Shown here: positions 11,901 through 23,104 of the stretch, one piece after another
How the letters are laid out: each line of letters begins with the position of its first letter
Position numbering within the stretch: the first letter of the stretch is position 1
DNA from: Neoarius graeffei
Taxonomy: Eukaryota > Chordata > Actinopteri > Siluriformes > Ariidae
Length of the DNA stretch: 64,000 nt
Direction of reading: 5' to 3'
Assembly (NCBI RefSeq): GCF_027579695.1
Contig: NC_083569.1
Location: forward strand, 71,311,149-71,375,148
Notes under the pieces: model-generated
The model's database searches: none
The model's input: the letters and a program-made list of their open reading frames with translations, nothing else
What the model was told of the DNA's origin: nothing
Position numbers and translations under genes: made by a program

Positions 11901-14900
11901 AACAAGACGTTAACTTGGACCAAATGTGTTCTGTTGATCTGAAAATCTGAAATAGAAATCTTTAAAGGGCCAAAATAAATAGACTATTATTGTACACTTT
12001 TACATAATACGCTTGATATATAAATAGTTGGATTATGCTTATAAATGTGTACTGATTGATCAAGGGAATACAGTTTTGCAGTTGAAGTTTAAGAACCTGA
12101 AATGTAGCGGATCTGGTCATGAAGGCTAAACGGAAATGGATTTATTCTACTGTATCTTACCTAATAAAACTTTGCTTCGCCCAAAACACTGCAAACATGA
12201 TATAGATGAACTTGCATCTACTTAGTGGACGTACAGTGGTGCTTGAAAGTTTGTGAACCCTTTAGAATTTTCTATATTTCTGCATAAATATGACCTAAAA
12301 CATCATCAGATTTTCACACAAGTCCTAAAAGTAGATAAAGAGAACCCAGTTAAACAAATGAGACAAAAATATTATACTTGGTCATTTATTTATTGAGGAA
12401 AATGATCCAATATTATATATCTGTGAGTGGCAAAAGTATGTGAACCTCGAAGATTAGCAGTTCATTTGAAGGTGAAATTAGAGTCAGGTGTTTTCAATCA
12501 ATGGGATGACAATCAGGTGTGAGTGGGCACCCTGTTTTATTTAAAGAACAGGGATCTATCAAAGTCTGATCTTCACAACACATGTTTGTGGAAGTGTATC
12601 ATGGCACGAACAAAGGAGATTTCTGAGGACCTCAGAAAAAGCGCTGTTGATGCTCATCAGGCTGGAAAAGGTTACAAAACCATCTCTAAAGAGTTTGGAC
12701 TCCACCAATCCACAGTCAGACAGATTGTGTACAAATGGAGGAAATTCAAGACCATTGTTACCCTCCCCAGGAGTGGTCGACCAACAAAGATCACTCTAAG
12801 AGCAAGGCGTGCAATAGTCAGCGAGGTCACAAAGGACCCCAGGGCAACTTCTAAGCAACTGAAGGCCTCTCTCACATTGGCGAATGTTAATGTTCATGAG
12901 TCCATCATCAGGAGAACACTGAACAACAATGGTGTGGATGGCAGGGTTGCAAGGAGAAAGCCACTGCTCTCAAAAAAGAACATTGCTGCTCATCTGCAGT
13001 TTGCTAAAGATCACGTGGACAAGCCAGAAGGCTATTGGAAAAATGTTTTGCGGATGGATGAGACCAAAATAGAACTTTTGCTTTAAATGAGAAGCGTTAT
13101 GTTTGGAGAAAGGAAAACACTGCATTCCAGCATAAGAACCTTATCCCATCTGTGAAACATGGTGGTGGTAGTATCATGGTTTGGGCCTGTTTTGCTGCAT
13201 CTGGGCCAGGACGGCTTGCCATCATTGATGGAACAATGAATTCTAAATTATACCAGCAAACTCTAAAGGAAAATGTCAGGACATCTGTCCATGAACTGAA
13301 TCTCAAGAGAAGGTGGGTCATGCAGCAAGACAACGACCCTCAGCACACAAGTCGTTCTACCAAAGAATGGTTAAAGAAGAATAAAGTTAATGTTTTGGAA
13401 TGGCCAAGTCAAAGTCCTGACCTTAATCCAATCAAAATCTTGTGGAAGGACCTGAAGCGAGCAGTTCATGTGAAGAAACCCACCAACATCCCAGAGTTGA
13501 AGCTGTTCTGTATGGAGGAATGGGCTAAAATTCCTCCAAGCCGGTGTGCAGGACTGATCAACAGTTACTGGAAACGTTTAGTTGCAGTTATTGCTGCACA
13601 AGGGGGTCACACCAGATACTGAAAGCAAAGGTTCACATACTTTTGCCACTCACAGATATGTAATATTGTATCATTTTCCTCAATAAATAAATGACCAAGT
13701 ATAATATTTTTGTCTCATTTGTTTAACTGGGTTCTCTTTATCTACTTTTAGGACTTGTGTGAAAATCTGATCATGTTTTAGGTCATATTTATGCAGAAAT
13801 ATAGAAAATTCTAAAGGGTTCACAAACTTTCAAGCACCACTGTATATATGGTGTAAACCTGTGAGCCCTGACCTCAACTGAAGTTAGGTACGCTCATATA
13901 GACGGGGGAAGAAATGACCATTACATTACATCCGTTATGACTGTGGGTGGTAGAAATGGGCAACTGGACTTGCTTGAAGATTCTTGAAAACGTTTCACCT
14001 CTCGTCCAAAAGGCTTCCTCAGTTCTGTCTGACTAACCAGTCGAAGGGTTCTCATCCCAAAATGCATGGAACATATACATAAACATTTGTTTATAAGGGA
14101 GGCTACAAAATATACCTCATAAAAATTCTTGCCATTATTTTAGTATTGTTTATTGATATTCTACATATCCATCCATCCATCCATCCATCCATCCATCCAT
14201 CCATCCATATCCATTATTTATCCTGCTTATCCATCAGGGTCACAGGGGAAAGCTGGAGCCAATCCCAGCTCACTTTGGATGAAAGGCAGGGGACATCCCA
14301 TCCTGGACAGATCACCAGTTGATCACAAGGCTAACACAGAGACGAACAACCAACCATTCACACTCACATTCACACCTATAGCCAATTTAGAGTAGCGAGT
14401 CGACCAAATCCACGTCATTGGACTGTAAGAGAAACCGGAGCACCCCAAGAAAACCCATACAGACACAAGGAGAACATGCAAGCTCCACGCAGAAATCCCC
14501 CAGTCAGCCATGAGGTTGCTGTGAGGCAACCGCGTTCACCACTGTACCACCATATTGCATAGAATAATGTTCTTTAAAGCTGATAAACAATTACAATGGT
14601 AAATTGCTTGATAAACTTTCTCAGGCAGAACTTAAAAAGGAGTAAAAGGAGTGTGTTAGCACACAGAATGTTAGCACAGAATTTGCATATTAAGTTACCC
14701 ACGTATAGCATTAGCAACTGTGCTAAATGTGTTGTTTTCTTTTTCCGTTTCACTCATTTTATTTCTATCAAATTTCAACACAGGCTGTTATAGGCACACC
14801 CTACAATAATAAGTGATCCATTTGCGGTGTGTTATAGATGTATCTTAAACTGTAATTAGTCATGTTGATAAGGCTAGAGGATAGAAGAAGAAATTTATTC

Positions 14901-17900
14901 ATCACATGCTTGTGAAATTCCTCTCTGCGTTTAACCCATCTGAAGCAGTGAACACACACACACACCCAGAGCAGTGGGCAGCCATGCTAACAGCGCCCGG
15001 GGAGCAGTTGGGAGTTCGGTGTCTCGCTCAAGGGCACCTCAGCCCGAGACCGTCCCATATTAACCTAACCGCGTGTCTTTGATATTTGGTATGCTTGCAC
15101 AGACTGTGCCTGTTGTATATGTATAAATTTATTTTTATAAACTGTTAGCTGTGTCTGTTCTCTGGGTCACTTGATTTAGATTTAAATTCAATATTCTCTA
15201 CAGATATTAGTTTTTTTTTAAACTTATTTTTTATTTGACAACTACGTATATACAAACAAACTTAACAAACACATGGGAGATGTATATTATATACAGTTAC
15301 ACTTGCTTGTAATTCTAGAAATTAAAAATTTATCTTTTTTTCCCCTTTTCCCCTTCCCTTGATGTTGAATATATCTTCGTAAATATCAGTCCATATTCTT
15401 GTACCTGTACGTCATATTTCCCCTCGACCAAATCTCGCCTCCATTCCGTTAGCCTTGATCAACATTCTCTTTAGTACGAGTACTTTTCAAGTAAGAAAGA
15501 GAAATAAATAAATAAATAAAAACCAGTGGAAGAAGAAAAAAATAAATAAAAATAAAAAATATATATTAAAAAAAAAACAGATATTAGTTTTTATATACGT
15601 CTTCACATCTAGGTAGTCTCCACATCAGCTACTGGTTTGCTCTAGATAAATACAGTGAGTATGTAATCATTCCAGATGTTCAAAAAAAAAATGGCCGCTT
15701 TTTTTTCCTTTTGAAAGCTACTGGTATAATTTTGACTGTAAGAAAGGACACGAGTGTCATTCTGAACCCTCTGTAGTATGAAATTGGTTTTTGCTGTGGC
15801 GCTTTCGGGAAAGTAGGCTCAGATGAGTTTTGCAGATGGAGATCTGCTGATTTTCTGTACACCTGCAGTGTGTTGGAGGAAGCAAAGCACTCAGGGTAAT
15901 CCCACACATTTCCTTTTTGCTGCACTGGCAGATGCACATGTACATTATAGATTAATAAAGCAGATTCGTTGCTCCCTGATAAGTTGTGTGTATGCGTGTG
16001 CGTGCTTCCCCCCCAATTGCATCTTTGAAGCTTTTACTAGAGATGTTTTTTTTTGTCCTGTTGAAGCAGTGTGACCATGTGCTACATTTCCCCCCCATGT
16101 TCCTCTCACATATTTACTTGTAACGTTCATTCATACTCTTGGTTTTAGTGCGCGACATTATCATTCCTGCATTTAACATTTTGACTGTCAGAATATCAGA
16201 ACGGCACAATGCTCTGTTTGCTCAGCCGGAATGAAATCGCAAGAAGTACACAGTTGTGGAATACGACTTGTAGTAATGTAACCGGATGCCTTGATGACCT
16301 AACCAGACTGTCTTTCACTAGGTGGCTTGACTTGATGTGTAGTGTTGCAATAATGTAATGGCCGCTTTAAATGAGAAATTGATTGGCTGTGGAGTTCACA
16401 GTTCCTCAGCACTGGAGTTTGGTTCTCACATTTATAATAAATCTATTGACACTAGTTTTCTTGGAGCACACCAGCATATCTGCCTTTACGGCTTTATGTG
16501 CAGTCATAACAACCAAAAAAGGCTTTGATAATCGAATGGAGGTTGAATGGAAGATCTTTTTGTTCTATGTCAGGGCTTCATGTCTGTGAAGATTCTCAGT
16601 CATCCAGGTCATAGTAACTGTGGGTGGTAAAAGAGAGCAACTGGACTTGCTTGAAGATTCTTGAAGACGTTTCACCTCTCATCCAAAAGGCTTCTTCAGT
16701 TCTGTCTGACTGGTAGGGAGTATCACGTATTTATCCTCTCATGGATGAAAAGCTCATCTAAGGCCCTGTCCACACGGCAACAGATTCAGGTGACTCCGAT
16801 ACAATTGCTTATCGTTTAGGCCTGGCGTCCACACGGCACCGGCGTTTTGGGTGCCCAAAACGCAATCTTTTTGAGAACGGGTTCCAGAGTGGAAAGATCT
16901 GGCAACGTTGCCGTTGTGAAGTCGTCTGGATGAGTAGAACGGATTTGTTTACGATGACGTCACAACCACATGACTGTGAGTGCTTCACGCCGGGTAGAAG
17001 TGTAACGAACTCGATGCGAGTTGTCAACAAATCCTATAACTTGGTTCATGAAACGCGCTTACAAAATATTTTTACTGTGAATATTTATTGTGTAATGGTG
17101 CAAAGTGAGAGAGAGAGAGAGAGACTCTGCCCTTAGGGCAGAGTTAATCCCGCCAGCAAAAATAGGGAAAAAAAGGAGCGATCTCACCTCTTCAGATGTT
17201 GGTTTACAGTAAGTCCTACAATACATTCCTCAAAAAGGGCGCAGAAGAGCAAATTAATCCATCAACGTGTAGCATTCAATTTATTCCGGACCATTAAAGA
17301 CGCCGCCTTCCGCGTAGAATCATACGTCATCCTCGCCGCCATATTGGACAGGTCAAAGCGGAGAATAAAGATTCATGTGCTGCGTTTAACTGTACCAACA
17401 GGTTTACCGTCCAAACGAGATCACATGGGATTACCTTTCACAGGTGAGAAACAACAAATTAATCCATCAACGTGTAGCATTCAATTTATTCCGGACCATT
17501 AAAGACGCCGCCTTCCACGTAGAATCATACGTCATCCTCGCCGCCATATTGGAGAGGTCAAAGCAGAGAATAAAGATTAGCTGTGTTTAACTGTACCGTC
17601 CAAACGAGATCACATGGGATTACCTTTCACAGGTGAGAAACAACAAATTAATCCATCAACGTGTAGCATTCAATTTATTCCGGACCATTAAAGACGCCGC
17701 CTTCCGCGTAGAATCATACGTCATCCTCGCCGCCATATTGGATAGGTCAAAGCGGAGAATAAAGATTAGCTGTGTTTAACTGTACCGTCCAAACGGGATC
17801 ACATGGGATTACCTTTCACAGGTGAGACTGGAAAAATACTTTTCATTGTATTTGGTCATTATAATGTAATTTTACGAACAGATTTTTCTGACTTTGTGGC

Positions 17901-20003
17901 TAATATGAAGTCTCGCGCATAATAGTTTATGCGCATGCGTCCTAACTTCTTCTATTGTTCTGGTGTCTCCGAAGGGACCGTCTTACAGCGCCCCTAGAGG
18001 TGTGGCATGTGTATTGCATCGTTTTCAGCAAGCGTTGCGTTGCCATATGGACCTGATATTTTACTGATCGTTGCCCATTTGGACGCGATATATTTTTAAA
18101 TAACATCTCGTTGCTGTTGTCGTGTGGATGTAGCCTAAGGTGTCGTTGAGTCATCCTGTTGGTGTGGGTCAACTGGGGGCTGGTTGTGAACGGCCTCGAG
18201 AGTCGTTAGGGTGATCAATGGATTGCCCGTTAAGGTGATCAATGGAATGCTGATTCTCTCTGTCCTCCTGTGAGCCACTGAAAACAGCTGGGTTTTGGTG
18301 TGCATTCAGTTGTCTGGGAAGTGTGCCAAGGACTGCATTGTAGGTGGCTGATAAATTATGTCTTAGACCCCCACCTCTGTTCAGTGATGGCCGTTCCAGG
18401 TTGACAAAAATGGCTTCTTTAACTCCTCACTCATACCAACGATCCTCTCTGGCTAAAATGCGTACGTTGCAATCCTGAAATGAGTGTCCTTTGTTGTTAA
18501 GATGAAGGTAGACAGCAGAGTCCTGGCCTGAGGAACTGGCTCTCCTGTGTTGAGCCATACGCCTGTGAAGCGGTTGTTTGGTTTCACCAATATACGAGTC
18601 CATGCATTGCTCACTGCACTGAAAACCCAGCTGTTTTCAGTGGCTCACAGGAGGACAGAGAGAATCAGCATTCCATTGATCACCCTAACGACTCTCGAGG
18701 CCATTCACATTCAGCCCCCGGTGACCCACACCAACAGGATGACTCAACGACACCTTAGATGAGCTTTTCATCCATGAGAGGATAAATACCTGATACTCCC
18801 TACCAGTCAGACAGAACTGAAGAAGCCTTTCGGATGAGAGGTGAAACGTCTTCAAGAATCTTCAAGCAAGTCCAATTGCTCTCTTTTACCACCCACAGTC
18901 AGGGCTTCATGTATATTATTTATTAATTGTTATTGCAGTACTGGTGTTTGTAGAAGAGCAAAATATGCAAACAAGCTTTTTAGGATTGGGCAATATGACG
19001 ATATAATGATATCATAATCAAATGTCACAATGCAATTTTATAAGCTATCATGGGTTTCATCAATATTTTTACAGCAGTATATACAATTACAAATAGTACA
19101 AGCTAATTTGAAGCAGTTGAATAAAATGTGTGTGTGTGTGTATAGTGCTCAGCATAAATGAGTACACCCCCTTTGAAAAGTAACATTTTAAACAATATCT
19201 CAATGAATACAAACAATTTCCAAAATGTTGACAAGACAAAGTTTAATATAACATCTGTTTAACTTATAACGGGAAAGTAAGGTTAATAATATAACTTAGA
19301 TTACACATTTTTCAGTTTTACTCAAATTAGGGTGGTGCAAAAATGAGTACACCGCACAACAAAAACTACTACATCTAGTACTTTGTATGGCCTCCATGAT
19401 TTTTAATGACAGCACCAAGTCTTCTAGGCATGGAATGAACAAGTTGGCGACATTTTGCAACATCAATCTTTTTCCATTCTTCAACAACGACTTCTTTTAG
19501 TGACTGGATGCTGGATGGACAGTGATGCTCAACTTGTCTCTTCAGAATTCCCCATAGGTGTTCGATTGGGTTCAGATCAGGAGACATACTTGGCCACTGA
19601 ATCACTCAGTGCGTTTACATGCACATAGAGAGAATCGAATTTCTGCCGTTGCTCGACTGAAATCGAAGTTCAAAATGCCATGTATACACCTTAATTCGGC
19701 TGAAATTGAACCGAACTTGATTTCTCGGAATTGAGCTACACGACCTAGATTATGCGATTGTAGCCGAGCTACTTAGTGCATGTAAACCCTATTGAGCTAC
19801 GTATTCGAGCTACTTACTTCAGCACTGCCCCTTCCGGAAGTGACGAGTGACGAGACCACAAGCGGGAAACACAACAGCCTCGGTCGGCATGACAACGGCA
19901 TGAATCTTTTCTTTTTGTGGCATTGTTTGCACTGTTAAAATTTAGGTCACTTACTGTATCACCAAATACATCTGTACAGCTGTTGCATAAACAAGTCACT
20001 GTA

Positions 20004-20045
<42 letters not shown>

Positions 20046-22617
20046 GATGTCCAACATCTGAAGAATGTCAATAAAAACAAAATTGAACTTTGTGTGTTTA
20101 TTAAGACATAAGTTAAATTGTAAGCAAAAAATGGACTTTAGAAAAATATACAATTGTGCAAAATAAGTTGTCTTACAAAACAGTGGTCTGCGCAGGACAG
20201 TTTGTAGCCATACAGTCTGTTAGAGCAAGCCTAACAGCTTGAGCACGGAACTTGTGAACATGGAACTGCCAGTGTTGCCAGATTGGGCGGTTTTGCATTT
20301 TGGCGGATTTGAACATGTTTTGGGCTGGAAAACGTCAGCAGTATCTGGCAACACTGCTGATAACTTTGTTTATACTCTTGAATAGCTCTTCTTCATGACG
20401 ACAACCGGAAGTGTACCAACACGATGGGGCGTGTAGCGCCACCTGTGGCTCAGGTGCACAATGTACCTCACACAATAGCTCGATTTCCTTGTGTGCATGT
20501 AGGATTGGATTTCTCTGGCACCCCTGCTGGGACCCTTAGCTCGATTACCGACAGTAGCTCGATTTGGATGTGCATGTAAACGCACTGACTTTCACCCTGT
20601 TCTTCTTCAGAAATCCAACAGTGGCCTTAGATGTGTGTTTAGGATCATTGTCATGTTGGAAAAGTGCACGATGACCAAGGGCACGGAGTGATGGTAGCAT
20701 CTTCTCTTTCAGTACAGAGCAATACATCTGTGAATTCATGATGCCATCAATGAAATGCAGCTCCCCGACACCAGCAGCACTCATGCAGCCCCACATAAGG
20801 ATGCTGCCACCACCATGTTTCACTGCAGGCACCATGCATTTTTCTTTGTATTCCTCACCTTTGCGATGCCATACAGTTTTGAAGCCATCAGTTCCAAAAA
20901 CATTTATCTTGGTCTCATCACTCCAGAGTATAGAGTCCCAGTAGTCTTCATCTTTGTCAGCATGGGCCCTGGCAAACTCTAGGCGGGCTTTTTTGTGCCT
21001 GGGCTTTAGGAGAGGCTTCTTTCGTGAACGGCATCCATGCATGCCATTCCTCTGCAGTGTACACCGTGTTGTGTCACGGGAAATAGTCACCCCAGTTTGG
21101 CTTTCTACTTCTTTAGATAACTGCAGTGAACTTGCATGCAGATTTTCTTCAACCCTTCTCATCAGAAGACACTCCTGTCGAGGTGTTAACTTCTGTGGAT
21201 GACCTGGACGTCTCTGTGAGACGGTTGCAGTTCCATCTTTCTTAAATTTTTGTACCACTTTTGCTCCAGTATTCTGACTGATAAGTAAAGCTTTGCTGAT
21301 CTTCTTGTAGCCTTCACCTTTATGGTGTAAAGACATGATTTTCTTTAGGGAATTCTGAAGAGACAAGTTGAGCATCACTCTCCATCCAGCATCCAGTCAC
21401 TAAAAGAGGTCATTGTTGAAGAATGGAAAAAGATTGATGTTGCAAAATGTCGCCAACTTGTTCATTCCATGCCTAGAAGACTTGGTGCTGTCATTAAAAA
21501 TCATGGAGGCCATACAAAGTACTAGATGTAGTAGTTTTTGTTGTGGGGTGTACTCATTTTTGCACCACCCTAATTTGAGTAAAACTGAAAAATGTGTAAT
21601 CTAAGTTATATTATTAACCTTACTTTCCCGTTATAAATTAAACAGATGTTATATTAAACTTTGTCTTGTCAACATTTTGGAAATTGTTTGTGTTCATTGA
21701 GATATTGTTTAAAATGTTACTTTTCAAAGGGGGTGTACTCATTTACGCTGAGCATTGTATAATATACAGTACTGTGTAAAAGTCTTAGGCACCCTTTTTT
21801 CATACAAACTTTTGTTATAGATTTCTGTTTTACAACTTCTACATTATCGACTCGGTACAAAAACACTTAGAGTCCAAACGTTCATTTTTCCAGCACAAAA
21901 TTAAATGTAAAAAAAAAATTTAAATGTTTGTATCTGAGCAGCTTATTACATAAGAGATGACTTTTCAAATTAAAAAAAGAAAACATAATGAAGGCTGCTG
22001 GGTTTTGGTGCAAAATGAAGAAGCGAGTGTGAGGGTCAAAGTGTCCAGAAGAACTGTGGCTGCTTCTGTAAGATGCTCAGTAAAACCTACAGCTCATTTC
22101 CGCATCAAACTGCACTCATTGTACCTGAGACTACTATTTTTTTTTTTAAAGTAAAGGGTCGTCTCACACCAAATATTGACTTTGCTTCATTTATTATGGC
22201 TTACTGCTGTTTATAGTGTTTTTTTTAATGTTGAAACATTTAATTTCATTATTTTTAAGCCATTTTTGGTCTCCAGCATTTCTTTGCATGCGCCTAAGAC
22301 TTTTGTACAGTACTGTGTATGTATATGTTGTTCAGTTATGCACAATTATTATTTATTTGGTAACTTCTTGGATTCCAGAAAAGAAAGAAAAAAAATTCTG
22401 TGGGCATTTAAATAAAACGAGGCATTGCTATGATAAATAAATAAATAAATAATCATGATTTCTTTGTAAAGTGAATAAATATAGTAACTTTTTTTTAATT
22501 AAACTGATACAGGCCAATTATTAATTGTGATGGATCACTGATTTTCCAGTTTGTTTAATCATAGTACAAGAGATATGTAGCATTATAAATAGAAATGCTA
22601 TTTCTGTTCATATCATG

Positions 22618-22651
<34 letters not shown>

Positions 22652-23049
22652 TGTGTAGTATTTAATGCATTTGCTCAGAATTGTAAAATGGCTTATTCTG
22701 GCTCTGTACAGCAGTATGCATTTGCCATCTGACCAAATATCTTCAGATCATTTTTGTTACATGATTATTTTTTTATTCTTCTAAACTGGAATTGAAGCCT
22801 TCATTGTTTAACACACAGTTTAGTATATTAAAAATAACTGCTGTCCCAGAGGCAAATTTTCTTCCTGTAAGAGTAATGGAGAAATTATTTTTGAAATAGT
22901 AAAGTTAGAAAGCAGTTGGAGACTGGTGGAAAGTCAAAATGTATTAATAGTACAGTATCAGTTTGCAGGATACGGGTCGATGTCATATGCAAATATGACA
23001 CTATACACTATGATACTAATACACTATATTGTGGTGAGCCATGTTACTG

Positions 23050-23104
<55 letters not shown>

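Larger units (their letters stand above)
16762..18135. mobile_element. Harbinger-like element nested in the Penelope copy
   Basis: 1374 bp flanked by TAA (16759-16761 and 18136-18138); the other Penelope arm shows the empty site. Ends are inverted repeats GGCCCTGTCCACACGGCAAC and GGCTACATCCACACGACAAC. The 3-bp TWA duplication and GGC start suit the PIF/Harbinger superfamily, but no transposase ORF is present, so this is inference. Confidence 0.72.
16584..18898 (-). mobile_element. Penelope-like element, inverted pair in one insertion
   Basis: TCAGGGCTTCATGT is found at 16570-16583 and again at 18899-18912. Between them lie a - strand 3' portion of a Penelope-like element (16584-18623, interrupted by another element) and a + strand copy of the 3' end alone (18624-18898), joined head to head. 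Family assignment rests on the GIY-YIG endonuclease coding region at 18179-18621 and a 3' end recurring at 13929-14040. Confidence 0.82.
19143..21757 (-). mobile_element. Tc1 family B element with duplicated, inverted 3' end
   Basis: TA at both ends. The arms 19143-19553 and 21350-21757 are inverted copies of about 410 bp, and each contains the 3' end of the transposase gene (protein end [16 protein letters not shown]...). The normal 5' end is missing. Removing the nested 981-bp element leaves about 1.63 kb, the usual Tc1 size. Confidence 0.85.

Noticed and set aside
19814-20153. Open frames rich in TH or VC dipeptides here and at 22916-23260 and 43749-44021
   Set aside because: They come from (AC)n, (TG)n or (AT)n microsatellites.
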